Shown: positions 23,183 to 32,556, counted from the first letter of the stretch. The stretch is 64,000 nt of DNA from JAWSUT01 sp033549345 (GCA_033549345.1 JAWSUT010000013.1:1-64000); one strand, 5' to 3'. The notes: a model not told the origin generated them from the letters alone. Numbers and translations: made by a program.

Positions 23183-25324
23183 ATGAAAGAAAAACACTTG
23201 CTGGCGCTTGATGTCGGCACAAGAAAAGTTACAGGATTTTTACTGGAAAGAAAAAAGGAAGGCTTTGAAATACTGGCAGTGGAGACAATGGAGCATCGCA
23301 CACGTGCGATGCTTGACGGCCAGATACATGACATTCCCAAGGTAGCAAACGTAGTGTCCGCAGTCCATAGCAGTCTCGAAGAAAAAGCGGGCTGCAAAAT
23401 CTACGGCGCTGCTGTGGCAGCGGCGGGGAGATCTTTGTGTACTGTGCGCGGTCAGGCAAATGTTCAGGTCCTATCATCCAACAGGCTTAAGCAGGGTGAC
23501 GTCCTTCGCCTGGAATACGCGGCTGTCCAGCAGGCGCAGCAGCAGTTGTTCTCCGGGCCTGCGGGGAAATCCCGCTTTGCAGAACAATACCACTGCGTTG
23601 GTTACAGTGTAATCAGGTATATTCTGGATGATTCACCTATTGGCAACCTGATTGGTCAACGTGGAGGTTCCGCTGCGTGTGAAGTGATAGCTACATTTTT
23701 GCCAAGAGTTGTTGTTGATTCTTTGCGCAGTGTGCTGGAACTCTCAGGGCTGAAACTGCAAAGCCTGACACTGGAGCCGATTGCTGCGCTCCGTATGGTT
23801 GTGCCGGAAGGAATGCGCCGGCTTAATGTGGCGCTTGTAGATATTGGTGCCGGTACTTCAGATATTGCCATCACCCGGGATGGCACAGTGTTTGCTTATG
23901 ACATGGTGCCGGTGGCGGGAGATGAAATAACGGAAGCCTTAGCCGAAGAGTTTCTGCTGGATTTTATGACGGCTGAGCAAATTAAAAGAAAGCTTGGGAA
24001 ACGAGGACAGATTTCATTTACGAATATCCTGGGGGAAAAAGTGTCTGAAGAAGCCGGTGTTCTCCGTGAGAAAGTGGCCCCCGCGCTTGATACGCTCACA
24101 GAAAAAATCTCCCGTGCACTCCTAGATAACAACGGCCAGGCTCCCCAGGCAGTATTCTGTGTCGGCGGCGGCAGCCTGACTGCCGGCCTGACAGCCGCAC
24201 TTGCCGAGAAGCTTGGAATGGATCCGGGCAGAGTCGCAATCAAGGGAAAAGACATGCTAAGCCTTTTGCCGGGTAAACCTAAGAATTACCAGGGGCCGGA
24301 GCTGGTCACGCCTCTGGGAATAGCTTACACCGGCGTCTCCGGTGACGCCCTACAGTTTTATCGTGTGGAAGTCAACAAACAGGTAGTGGATGTGATGGAC
24401 CTGGGCCGCAGCCGGGTCTCAGATGTGCTGCTTGCTGCAGGAATCGGTTCGCGCGAACTTGTCGGCCCGCCGGGAAAAGGGCTCAGTATTGAAGTAAACG
24501 GACAAACGGTGGCAATTCCCGGTGAAATGGGAAGTATGGCGGAAATTCGGGTTAATGGAGAACCGGTCAGCCTGGAAGATAAAATCAGTGAAGGGGATAA
24601 GGTTTCTTTCACAGCGGCAGAACCCGGTGAAGATGCCCGGGCCAATGTGGCTATGCTGCTGTCGAGAATGAATCCGTTTTGCGTAACGGTCAACGGCCAG
24701 GAGTACAAACTGCGCTCGCCGGTATATCGCAGCGATGACCTGCTCACTGAATCTGCTGAAATATACGACCGCGACAAGCTCCGAATTTTAATGACGATGC
24801 CTCTTATCCGGGTGCTTGAGCAGATCAAAATGGATGACTATCTGGCAGGGGGTTCCATAGATATCCAGCTAAACGGCAAGAAAAAGAAGATTCCCTACGG
24901 GCCGCAGGTCGTACGTGTGAACGGTAAGGCTGCCGTTCCCGACAGTGCCGTGTCAGACGGTGATACGCTGCAGGTCAGTGCAGACGGTTCGTTTCCCACC
25001 GTGGGCGGGCTGACTGAAGAAAGAACCCGGATGATTGAAATTAGCGTCAATGAAAGGATTGTCACGCTCCCTCTCACAGAGGTTGATTTTATTGTCAACG
25101 GACGGAAAGTGCCGGAAGACACACCGCTGCACGCAGGTGACCAGGTGGAAATTAAACGGACTGAACATGATATTACCATGGCAGCCATCTTAAACATGAT
25201 TGATTTTGAGGCCACACCGCCTGTGGGGCGCAATAAACTGATTCTGCGCGTCAATGGCCGGGAAGCGCAATTCACAACATGTATCAAGCACAGTGACAGA
25301 CTTGAAGTCGGTTGGAGCAGCTAA
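23183..25324 (+). CDS. FtsA-like actin-fold ATPase with long beta-grasp-like tail
   Basis: A 713-residue protein. The first 380 residues have the FtsA/PilM actin-like fold: phosphate 1 motif LALDVGTRKVTGF (about 7-19), an inserted SHS2-like domain, phosphate 2 VDIGAGTSDIAI (about 217-228), and the adenosine motif FCVGGGSL (about 325-332). The rest is a series of short beta-rich units with repeated phrases such as IEVNGQTVAIPG, IRVNGEPVSLED and IQLNGKKKKIPYG, each resembling a ThiS/MoaD-type beta-grasp unit. FtsA itself is about 420 residues, so the tail is a distinctive addition. No ftsZ is near. It probably builds filaments or a membrane-linked scaffold. Confidence 0.7.
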   Translation: MKEKHLLALDVGTRKVTGFLLERKKEGFEILAVETMEHRTRAMLDGQIHDIPKVANVVSAVHSSLEEKAGCKIYGAAVAAAGRSLCTVRGQANVQVLSSNRLKQGDVLRLEYAAVQQAQQQLFSGPAGKSRFAEQYHCVGYSVIRYILDDSPIGNLIGQRGGSAACEVIATFLPRVVVDSLRSVLELSGLKLQSLTLEPIAALRMVVPEGMRRLNVALVDIGAGTSDIAITRDGTVFAYDMVPVAGDEITEALAEEFLLDFMTAEQIKRKLGKRGQISFTNILGEKVSEEAGVLREKVAPALDTLTEKISRALLDNNGQAPQAVFCVGGGSLTAGLTAALAEKLGMDPGRVAIKGKDMLSLLPGKPKNYQGPELVTPLGIAYTGVSGDALQFYRVEVNKQVVDVMDLGRSRVSDVLLAAGIGSRELVGPPGKGLSIEVNGQTVAIPGEMGSMAEIRVNGEPVSLEDKISEGDKVSFTAAEPGEDARANVAMLLSRMNPFCVTVNGQEYKLRSPVYRSDDLLTESAEIYDRDKLRILMTMPLIRVLEQIKMDDYLAGGSIDIQLNGKKKKIPYGPQVVRVNGKAAVPDSAVSDGDTLQVSADGSFPTVGGLTEERTRMIEISVNERIVTLPLTEVDFIVNGRKVPEDTPLHAGDQVEIKRTEHDITMAAILNMIDFEATPPVGRNKLILRVNGREAQFTTCIKHSDRLEVGWSS

Positions 25325-25354
25325 CTACGGTCTAACAATTACAGGAGGTGCTGT

Positions 25355-26197
25355 ATGGAGAATATTTTTGAGAATGTTTCTTTCTTTCAGTTAATCTGGC
25401 TGTTTTTCATTATTTCAGCCATTATCCCGGCCATGAAACAGGCCCGGATGGAGGCGACAAGAATACGTTTAATCCGGCAGTTGGAAAAGAGCCGGAATTC
25501 CCGGGTAATCACTCTTGTTCACCGGCAGGAATCCATTTCTCTTTTAGGCATACCCATCACTAAATATATAAATATCGAGGATTCGGAACAGATTTTACGG
25601 GCCATCCGGCTGACACCGTCGGATATGCCCATTGATATTCTGCTGCATACACCGGGCGGCCTCGTTCTGGCGTCAGAGCAAATAGCCAATGCCTTAAAAA
25701 ACCACCCTGCCAAAGTAACGGTTTTTGTTCCCCATTATGCCATGTCCGGTGGCACGATGATTGCCATGGCGGCAGACGAAATTGTGATGGACGGCAACGC
25801 GGTCCTTGGCCCTGTGGATCCCCAGTTGGGCCGCTATCCGGCGGTATCCATTCTTAAAGCCGTGCGATCCAAAGACATTAACGAAGTGGATGATGAGACA
25901 CTGATCATGGCAGACATAGCTGAAAAAGCCATCAACCAGGTCAGAGCGCGGGTCTACGATATTCTGGTGGACAAACTTGGTGAAGAGAAAGCGCGGGACA
26001 CGGCAAAAATTCTTACTGAAGGGCAGTGGACTCACGACTACCCCATATCCTGCAGCGAACTGGCCGGCCTGGGCCTTCCGGCCTGCGGCATCCTACCCAG
26101 AGAGATTTACGAGTTAATGGACCATTTCCCGCAGCCCACAAGATCACGCCCCTCTGTCCAGTACATTCCCATCCCATATAACGACAAAGAAAAATAA
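25355..26197 (+). CDS. SDH-type membrane serine protease-like protein
   Basis: A 280-residue protein of the serine dehydrogenase proteinase family (ClpP/SppA-like crotonase fold). One N-terminal helix (about 10-27) anchors it in the membrane. The domain has LLHTPGGLV (about 91-99), the likely nucleophile in YAMSGGTMIAM (Ser about 132), then GPVDPQLGRYP (about 152-162). It follows the FtsA-like gene by 30 bases and may be cotranscribed. ATG 25355 has AGGAGGTG. The substrate is unknown. Confidence 0.85.
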   Translation: MENIFENVSFFQLIWLFFIISAIIPAMKQARMEATRIRLIRQLEKSRNSRVITLVHRQESISLLGIPITKYINIEDSEQILRAIRLTPSDMPIDILLHTPGGLVLASEQIANALKNHPAKVTVFVPHYAMSGGTMIAMAADEIVMDGNAVLGPVDPQLGRYPAVSILKAVRSKDINEVDDETLIMADIAEKAINQVRARVYDILVDKLGEEKARDTAKILTEGQWTHDYPISCSELAGLGLPACGILPREIYELMDHFPQPTRSRPSVQYIPIPYNDKEK

Positions 26198-26202
26198 AAA
26201 AA

Positions 26203-26250
26203 GCATCAAATGAAGACGCGGGGACAGGTTCCACTGTCTTCATTTGATGC
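26203..26250 (+). repeat. REP-like palindromic repeat, copy 1
   Basis: GCATCAAATGAAGAC (26203-26217) and GTCTTCATTTGATGC (26236-26250) form a perfect 15-pair stem around GCGGGGACAGGTTCCACT. The core with GGGGACAGGTTCC recurs at 26391-26428 in reverse and at 50865-50928. Such units are typical of REP-type repeats in Firmicutes. Confidence 0.8.
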
Positions 26251-26361
26251 CTTTGCCTTCCCAATTAGATAGTGGGGTAGGGTAAGGTTGTTTATGTTAG
26301 CATTAGATCGACTGTTATAGAAAAGCAAAGTAGTGAGATAAATACTCTTCATTTTCCCTAA

Positions 26362-26387
26362 AGCACGCCCTTATGGCGTGTTTTTTG
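26362..26387 (+). terminator. Intrinsic terminator between the two repeats
   Basis: CACGCC-CTTAT-GGCGTG followed by TTTTTT. It may end transcription from the SDH gene, which stops about 165 bases earlier. Confidence 0.6.
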
Positions 26388-26390
26388 TTG

Positions 26391-26428
26391 AAATGAAGAC
26401 AGTGGAACCTGTCCCCGCGTCTTCATTT
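26391..26428 (-). repeat. REP-like palindromic repeat, copy 2 (inverted)
   Basis: This copy reads ATGAAGACAGTGGAACC and continues through TGTCCCCGCGTCTTCAT, the reverse complement of copy 1 core. It ends four bases before the stop of the thiD gene. Together with copy 1 it brackets a 140-base spacer, a paired unit like those of BIME-type clusters. Confidence 0.8.
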
Positions 26429-26431
26429 AGG

Positions 26432-27652
26432 TTAGCAGCCGCGGAATGTGCGGCTGAGGGTGACCGTTTTATTGGCTGCATCCCGGGCTGTGCCGGCAAA
26501 GAGCAGCAGTAAATCCTCTGTAACGTGGATATTTAGTCCCTGCTTTCGGGCGGCGCTGATGATTTCCGGAGTATTTTTCAGAGTAATCATGCCCTGTATG
26601 GTCGGGTTTTTCCGGTGGGCGGACAAGAGTTGTTCCCCGGGCTGTTGCGCGCTGTCAAAAAGAGGGGAACCCACAGCCTCAGGCTTGTCGCCGGAGCGTA
26701 AGAGAGGAGCGGGGAAGGATGCCACATCGGCGCTGACAGCTGCGTTTTCCCGGCAGGCAAAGAGATTGGAGAGGCCGGGTGCCAGAAGACTTGCTGCCTG
26801 GGGGGTTTTCTGTAAATATGCCAAAGCGTTTTGCAGGTCATCGATAACCGTTCCGCTTTCCGCCTGGCGGTAGAGAGCACCCATGGGATTTGTGGGGCCG
26901 TACCCGCTGCCGATACAGATGCCATGCGAGATTGCCGCGGTAATAAACTGCTTGGAGCGGGAAACGGCATCAAGGGGAGACAGGCCTTTGGCCAGGTGAG
27001 CGGCAATGGCGGCAGCGTAGGTGCAGCCTGTGCCGTGGGTATGGATTGTATCCAGTTTCTGTTCAGCGAAGCGGTGAATTGTTTTACCGTCATAGAAGAT
27101 GTCAATCATGTTCTCACCGGCCAGGTGGCCTCCTTTAACCAGGACGGTGTGCGGCCCGAGCTTATGAATGTCTTTGGCTGCGGCCGCCATGTCGTCGGCC
27201 GTCTTAATATTTCTCTCCAGGAGGACTTCGGCTTCGGGCAGATTGGGTGTGACAACAAGTGCCAGCGGCAGAAGGCGGTCCCGCAGGGCAGTGACGGCAT
27301 CTTCTTTGAGCAGCCTGTCGCCGCTTTGGGCGACCATCACAGGATCGACAACGAGATTGAGGATTCTGTGACGTGTCAGGGCACCTGTGACAGCCAGGAT
27401 TGCCTCTGTTTCGCCGAGCATGCCGGTTTTTGCAGCCTGGACTGGAATGTCTGAGAGGACAGCGTCCAGCTGGCTGACAATGAAATCCGGCGGGACAGTA
27501 TGAATGCCATGTACGCCTTTTGTGTTTTGGGCTGTCAGAGCTGTAATGACACTTGTGCCGTAAACACCCAGAGCGGCAAATGTTTTTAGATCTGTTTGGA
27601 TTCCGGCACCGCCGCCTGAATCTGAACCTGCTATGGTCAGTGCTTTATGCAT
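26432..27652 (-). CDS. thiD: HMP kinase ThiD with a partial ThiN-like C-terminal domain
   Basis: Phosphorylates hydroxymethylpyrimidine and its phosphate in thiamine synthesis. The first 265 residues are a standard ThiD: AGSDSGGGAGIQ (about 8-19), DPVMVAQSG (about 132-140) and the catalytic HGTGCTYAA (about 212-220). Residues about 270-406 resemble the start of a ThiN-type thiamine phosphate synthase domain (DVASFPAPLLR, GSPLFDSAQQPGEQLL), but the end of that domain is missing. The gene stops four bases from a REP-like repeat. It follows pfkA by 11 bases on the minus strand with an AGGAGG site, suggesting an operon. No other thiamine gene is present in the window. Confidence 0.8.
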   Translation of the reverse strand: MHKALTIAGSDSGGGAGIQTDLKTFAALGVYGTSVITALTAQNTKGVHGIHTVPPDFIVSQLDAVLSDIPVQAAKTGMLGETEAILAVTGALTRHRILNLVVDPVMVAQSGDRLLKEDAVTALRDRLLPLALVVTPNLPEAEVLLERNIKTADDMAAAAKDIHKLGPHTVLVKGGHLAGENMIDIFYDGKTIHRFAEQKLDTIHTHGTGCTYAAAIAAHLAKGLSPLDAVSRSKQFITAAISHGICIGSGYGPTNPMGALYRQAESGTVIDDLQNALAYLQKTPQAASLLAPGLSNLFACRENAAVSADVASFPAPLLRSGDKPEAVGSPLFDSAQQPGEQLLSAHRKNPTIQGMITLKNTPEIISAARKQGLNIHVTEDLLLLFAGTARDAANKTVTLSRTFRGC

Positions 27653-27663
27653 CGTTTATCCTC

Positions 27664-28758
27664 CTAATCGCCAAATGAGACGCCGACGGATTTTGCCGCC
27701 CGTACCAGTTCGCCGTCCGGTTTAACCAGCTTTTGTTCTTTTACTGCATCATCCAGCGGGACTGACTGAATGGCGCCGCTGCAAAGGCACACCATCCGGC
27801 CCCACTGGCGTTCCATGGCCAGCTCAACCGCTTTGACACCAAAACGGGTGCCTAAAATACGGTCAAAGGGGGTCGGTGTACCACCCCGCTGCAGGTGGCC
27901 CAGCACCGTTACCCGAGTTTCCACACCGCAGCTCTTTTGAATTTTATCGCCGATAACATTGCCGACACCGCCTAGTTTACTTAAGTGCGGATTGTCTGTG
28001 CGCTCTTCCTGATAGATCAGTTTACCTTCCGGAAGAGCAGCACCTTCAGCTACAACTAAAATGGAAAACTTCTTACCGCGCATCCGGCGCTCCCCAATCT
28101 TCCGGCAGATGTTCTCATAAGAAAACCCGATTTCCGGGATCAGAATCACATCGGCTCCTCCGGCCATGCCGGAATGCAGGGCAATCCAACCGGCATCGCG
28201 GCCCATTACTTCCAGAATCATTACACGGTGATGGGACTCTGCGGTGGTATGCAGCTTGTCAATGGCATCGGTTGCCGTATTCAGGGCCGTGTCAAAACCA
28301 AATGTGATATCGGTTGCAGATAGGTCGTTATCAATGGTTTTGGGGATACCCACAACGGGAACATCTAATTTATGAAGTTGGTTGGCGATATTCAGGCTGC
28401 CGTCACCGCCCACCACAACCAGTACATCTACGTCCATTTTTTCAAGATTGGCAATGGCCGCGTCCGATACATCGCCCCATACAGTTTGGCCGTCTTTCTC
28501 CCCAACGGGATAACGAAAGGGGTTGTCCCGGTTGGTCGTGCCGAGAATGGTGCCTCCGCGGTGCAGAATGCCTGACACGTCCTTGTCTTCTAAGAGGAAG
28601 TGTCTTTTTTCAATCATGCCTCCAAACCCGTCCACAATGCCCATCACTTCTATACCGTAGCGGTAGAATGCAGTTTTTGTTACGGCACGGATGACAGCAT
28701 TTAGCCCCGGGCAATCGCCGCCACCGGTCAGGATGCCAAGCCGTTTTATTTCCTTCAA
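27664..28758 (-). CDS. pfkA: 6-phosphofructokinase, ATP-type group III-like
   Basis: Phosphorylates fructose 6-phosphate in glycolysis. The frame extends to 28776, but TTG 28758 after GGAGGG is the likely start (364 residues). GILTGGGDCPGLN near 8-20 binds the nucleotide. GGDGS (about 117-121) has Gly where pyrophosphate enzymes have Asp, indicating ATP use, while PKTIDND (about 139) has the Lys typical of the group III lineage rather than Gly as in E. coli PfkA. The allosteric site of classic bacterial PfkA is probably altered. The use of ATP versus pyrophosphate should be regarded as predicted. Confidence 0.88.
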   Translation of the reverse strand: MKEIKRLGILTGGGDCPGLNAVIRAVTKTAFYRYGIEVMGIVDGFGGMIEKRHFLLEDKDVSGILHRGGTILGTTNRDNPFRYPVGEKDGQTVWGDVSDAAIANLEKMDVDVLVVVGGDGSLNIANQLHKLDVPVVGIPKTIDNDLSATDITFGFDTALNTATDAIDKLHTTAESHHRVMILEVMGRDAGWIALHSGMAGGADVILIPEIGFSYENICRKIGERRMRGKKFSILVVAEGAALPEGKLIYQEERTDNPHLSKLGGVGNVIGDKIQKSCGVETRVTVLGHLQRGGTPTPFDRILGTRFGVKAVELAMERQWGRMVCLCSGAIQSVPLDDAVKEQKLVKPDGELVRAAKSVGVSFGD

Positions 28759-28845
28759 TGATATCCCTCCAGTCAAAGGTTTCCGCTTTTTCCTGTTATT
28801 CCACAGAAGGGCTGTAAAATCCTCTGCGGCGGTGGTTTGTTAAAG

Positions 28846-28899
28846 TTAACAAAGAGTTAACATTACAGGTCTTTTCAGTTAACATGGCCTTGTTATAAT
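28846..28899 (+). promoter_or_regulatory. Pho boxes and promoter of the pst operon
   Basis: TTAACA occurs at 28846, 28857 and 28879, with a degenerate unit at 28868, so the repeat period is 11 bases, as in PhoP-bound Pho boxes of Firmicutes. A TATAAT -10 lies at 28894-28899. The boxes take the place of a -35 box, which is usual for activated promoters. PhoP is encoded 4.4 kb downstream. Confidence 0.8.
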
Positions 28900-28939
28900 G
28901 AGTCCGTAAGTCTAAACAGTTTGGGAGGAGAAAAAACAG

Positions 28940-29872
28940 ATGAAGAAAATGGTTCGTACAGGGGTTATTCTGATTTTGGCCTTACTACTGACGGCAGGCT
29001 TGCTGTCCGGCTGCGGCGGAAACGGTCAGGCAGACAATAATGGAGAGCAGGATAGTACTGATTTAGGCGGTTTTTATGAGATTAAAGGTTCAGACAGTGA
29101 GGTTAATCTGGTACAGGCTTTAGTGGAAGCGTATGCCGATGTAAACAATGTAGCGGAATTTTCCGTAACAGGCGGCGGGTCGGGCACAGGGATTGCAGCA
29201 CTGATTAATAAGCAGACCGACATTGCCAACTCCTCACGCCCGATGAAGGACTCCGAAATTGACGAAGCCAGGGCAAACGGTGTTGACCCTGTTCCTGTTA
29301 TTTTCAGCATGGACGGCCTTGCAGTGATTGTACATGAGAACAACCCGCTGGAGAATCTGACTGTAGAGCAAATCGGCAAAATCTTTGCCGGCGAAATTAC
29401 CAACTGGAGTGAAGTTGGCGGAGAAGACAGGGAAATTTCACTTTATGGCCGCCAGAGCAATTCGGGTACGTATGTTTACTTTATGGACAGGGTCGTGCGG
29501 GGTGATTATTCACCTGCCATGCAGAACATGAACGGAAACTCACAAATTGTTGAAGGTGTCCGTGCCGATGAAACGGGTATCGGTTATGTGGCTCTTGGAT
29601 ACATCCAGGGGACTACGGGCATCAGGGCCCTGAGAGTTGCGGAAACGGAAGCGGGGCCGTTTATCAGCCCGGCAGAGTACGAAAGAGTCAAGGGCGGCGA
29701 ATACGTCCTGACCCGCCCCCTATACCAGTATTTTAACGGTGTGCCAACCGGAGCGCTGAGAGACTATGTGGAATTCGAACTGAGTGAAGCCGGACAGAGA
29801 ATTATAGAAGAAGAGGGCTTCCTGCCGGTTACCCAGGCCTTGATGCAGGAGAATAATAAACTTTTCAAATAA
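28940..29872 (+). CDS. pstS: Phosphate ABC transporter, substrate-binding lipoprotein
   Basis: Captures phosphate outside the cell and hands it to PstCA. A lipoprotein signal with LLSGCGG (Cys about 26) anchors it to the membrane. The rest is PBP-like: TGGGSGTGI (about 76-84), ANSSRPMKDSE, and GRQSNSGTY (about 170-178), all phosphate-binding features of PstS. It has 310 residues. The operon order pstS-C-A-B-phoU is conserved and the Pho boxes lie just upstream, so expression should rise under phosphate limitation. Confidence 0.95.
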   Translation: MKKMVRTGVILILALLLTAGLLSGCGGNGQADNNGEQDSTDLGGFYEIKGSDSEVNLVQALVEAYADVNNVAEFSVTGGGSGTGIAALINKQTDIANSSRPMKDSEIDEARANGVDPVPVIFSMDGLAVIVHENNPLENLTVEQIGKIFAGEITNWSEVGGEDREISLYGRQSNSGTYVYFMDRVVRGDYSPAMQNMNGNSQIVEGVRADETGIGYVALGYIQGTTGIRALRVAETEAGPFISPAEYERVKGGEYVLTRPLYQYFNGVPTGALRDYVEFELSEAGQRIIEEEGFLPVTQALMQENNKLFK

Positions 29873-29963
29873 TCACAGCACGGTGTAAAATAAAGATCAC
29901 TGCAGCAGGGAGCCAATGCGGCTCCCTGTCCCTGCGGGGAAACAGATGAAGCGGAGGTCAGGT

Positions 29964-30845
29964 ATGAACAATAAAAGAGAAACCGCCATTGCCGGGTTCT
30001 TTTTCCTGAACGGGGCACTGGTAATCTTCATTTTAGCCGGTATTTTTTATCTACTGCTTGCCAACAGTTTTACAGCCTGGCAGGAAGTGGGTTTTTTACG
30101 TTTTCTGACCGGCCTGACATGGAACCCCACAGGGTACCATGAATCTTCTTACGGTATTTTGACACTGATTGTGGGCACGTTGATGGTCACTGCCGGGGCT
30201 ATGGTAATTGCAGTCCCGCTGGGTATCGCCTGTGCAGCGTATCTGGCGGAAGTTGCATCTCCCTGGGAGCGGGAGGTCATCAAGCCGGTGGTTGAGGTGC
30301 TGGCAGCTGTACCTTCTGTTGTGCTCGGATTTTTTGGAATCGTAGTCTTAAGCCCGCTGCTTGCCCGGTTCTTTGGACTGAATAACGGCTTAAATGCATT
30401 AAATGGTGCTATTCTGCTGGCATTGATGTCCCTGCCTACAATGATTAGTATTGCCGAAGATGCATTGACTGCCGTGCCGCGTGAATTTAAGGAAGCTTCC
30501 CTGGCGCTTGGTGCCACACGTTGGCAGACTCTCTTACATGTACTGCTGCCTGCCGCCGGTTCAGGCGTCACTGCTGCGGTTATGCTTGGCGTGGGACGCG
30601 CAGTCGGGGAAACAATGACTGTGATCATGGCCACAGGAAACGCTCTGAAATTTCCTTCTGGCTTCTTCGATTCTGTCAGGACAATGACGGCCACCATCGC
30701 CATAGAGCTAGGTGAAGTTCCCTACAATACCACACATTATTTTTCCCTGTTTGCCATCGGGTTTGTCCTGTTTGCGATGACGTTTCTGGTAAGCCTGCTG
30801 GCGGATATTTTTTTGCACCGGTCAAGTGAGGTGAGCAAACGATGA
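29964..30845 (+). CDS. pstC: Phosphate ABC transporter permease PstC
   Basis: Inner-membrane channel subunit of the Pst system, 293 residues, with six predicted membrane helices and the permease loop EASLALGATRWQTLLHVLLP that contacts the ATPase. ATG 29964 follows GGAGGT and is preferred to an upstream ATG. The stop overlaps pstA by ATGA. Confidence 0.93.
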   Translation: MNNKRETAIAGFFFLNGALVIFILAGIFYLLLANSFTAWQEVGFLRFLTGLTWNPTGYHESSYGILTLIVGTLMVTAGAMVIAVPLGIACAAYLAEVASPWEREVIKPVVEVLAAVPSVVLGFFGIVVLSPLLARFFGLNNGLNALNGAILLALMSLPTMISIAEDALTAVPREFKEASLALGATRWQTLLHVLLPAAGSGVTAAVMLGVGRAVGETMTVIMATGNALKFPSGFFDSVRTMTATIAIELGEVPYNTTHYFSLFAIGFVLFAMTFLVSLLADIFLHRSSEVSKR

Positions 30846-31756
30846 CTGAAACACAATCGAAACAGATTGGCATCAGACCTGAAACAATTCCGGCCAGAAA
30901 CCATATAAAGGCTCCTGATTTGCAGTCTGTTATGTTCTGGATGATGCGAATATGTATGCTTCTGGTTGTCAGTGCCATAGCCTATATTCTCTTCGACATT
31001 GTCAGCAAAGGGGCAGGGGTGATAAACTGGGAGTTTATCACCGCGATGCCGCGCGAAGGGATGACGGAGGGAGGAATCTGGCCTGCAATTGTGGGAACTG
31101 TCTGCGTCACATTGATTACGGCTGCGGCTTCGGTTCCCGTGGGTGTGTTTGCCGCTATTTATCTGAATGAGTATGCAAAGCAAAATCTATTTACACGGGC
31201 AGTCCGGCTTGCCATACGAAACCTGGCAGGGGTACCTTCGATTGTTTATGGTCTTTTCGGCGTAGCGCTCTTTGTTCGGGCCCTGGCACTTGGTACATCG
31301 GTTCTCTCCGCCGGGTTGACATTGGGGCTTTTAACATTGCCGGTAACGATTACCGCCTCGGAGGAAGCTTTAAAGACAGTGCCTGACTCTTACCGGGAAG
31401 GGGCGCTGGCTCTGGGAGCCACGAAGTGGCAGGCCATTTCATCCAATGTCATTCCCTCGGCCATCCCCGGCATCATTACAGGCATGATCCTGGGCGTCTC
31501 CCGCGCAGCCGGTGAGACGGCGCCGATTTTGTTTACCGGGGCGGCGTTCTATCTGCCCAGACTGCCGGGTTCGGTCTTCTCCAAATTTATGGCGCTGCCA
31601 TATCACTTATTTATTATGTCCACACAGCATCATGCCATTGATGTAGTGAGGCCGTTGGCCTACGGCACCGCCCTGGTACTGATTGCTCTGGTGGTAGCCA
31701 TGAATATGTCGGCAATAGTTGTGCGGAGTTATTACCGCAGGAAAATGCGGGGTTAG
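30842..31756 (+). CDS. pstA: Phosphate ABC transporter permease PstA
   Basis: Second channel subunit, 304 residues, with a cytosolic N-terminal arm of about 35 residues, then six helices. The coupling loop EGALALGATKWQAISSNVIPSAIPG is clear. Starts with an ATGA overlap with pstC, and pstB follows nine bases after its stop, so stoichiometric synthesis is likely. Confidence 0.93.
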   Translation: MTETQSKQIGIRPETIPARNHIKAPDLQSVMFWMMRICMLLVVSAIAYILFDIVSKGAGVINWEFITAMPREGMTEGGIWPAIVGTVCVTLITAAASVPVGVFAAIYLNEYAKQNLFTRAVRLAIRNLAGVPSIVYGLFGVALFVRALALGTSVLSAGLTLGLLTLPVTITASEEALKTVPDSYREGALALGATKWQAISSNVIPSAIPGIITGMILGVSRAAGETAPILFTGAAFYLPRLPGSVFSKFMALPYHLFIMSTQHHAIDVVRPLAYGTALVLIALVVAMNMSAIVVRSYYRRKMRG

Positions 31757-31765
31757 GAGGAAAAC

Positions 31766-32527
31766 ATGAATAATAACCAGGCTTTCGATGTGCAAAACCT
31801 AAATCTGTATTACGGCAGTTTTCAGGCACTGAAAAGAGTGAATATGAAAATTCGCCGGCATGAGGTGACAGCACTGATTGGACCCTCGGGTTGTGGTAAG
31901 TCCACATTTTTGAGGACACTAAACAGGCTCAATGATCTCATTGACAGTGTAAAAATCGAAGGGAATGTCGCGCTTGATGGTGCAGATATTTACGATAAAA
32001 GCTGCGATGTGGTAGCGCTGCGCAAGAAAGTGGGTATGGTTTTCCAAAAGCCCAATCCCTTCCCAAAAACAATTTATGAAAATGTGGCATACGGGCCGCG
32101 AATTCACGGTATCCGGGACAAAAAACGGCTGGATGTCATTGTGGAGAAGAGTTTGCAGGAGGCGGCTCTTTGGGATGAAGTCAGAGACGATCTAAACCGC
32201 TCGGCTTTGCGCCTCTCCGGCGGGCAGCAGCAGCGGCTCTGTATTGCCCGCGTACTGGCAGTTGAACCGGACGTGGTACTGATGGATGAACCAACGTCGG
32301 CACTGGACCCCATTGCCACCCAGAAAATAGAAGATCTAATTCGACAGTTAAAAAAGAAATTCACCATTGTTATTGTTACGCATAATATGCAGCAGGCTGC
32401 CCGTGTCTCAGATACTACGGCATTTTTTCTCAACGGAGAAGTGATTGAAATGGGTGATACCGAATTAATGTTCACACGTCCGGGCGACCAGCGTACCGAA
32501 GACTATATCACTGGTAAGTTTGGCTAA
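31766..32527 (+). CDS. pstB: Phosphate ABC transporter ATPase PstB
   Basis: ATPase that powers phosphate import, 253 residues. Walker A GPSGCGKST (about 38-46), Q-loop near VFQKPNPFP, signature LSGGQQQR (about 150-157), Walker B VVLMDEPTSALDP (about 170-182) and the H-switch HNMQQA are all present. Length and motifs are standard. The gene is 29 bases before phoU. Confidence 0.96.
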   Translation: MNNNQAFDVQNLNLYYGSFQALKRVNMKIRRHEVTALIGPSGCGKSTFLRTLNRLNDLIDSVKIEGNVALDGADIYDKSCDVVALRKKVGMVFQKPNPFPKTIYENVAYGPRIHGIRDKKRLDVIVEKSLQEAALWDEVRDDLNRSALRLSGGQQQRLCIARVLAVEPDVVLMDEPTSALDPIATQKIEDLIRQLKKKFTIVIVTHNMQQAARVSDTTAFFLNGEVIEMGDTELMFTRPGDQRTEDYITGKFG

Positions 32528-32556
32528 AGACAAAAACAGGAAAGGGGAGAGACACG

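Noticed and set aside
26831..27454. 207-residue forward frame opposite thiD
   Set aside because: Shadow; thiD motifs are on the minus strand.
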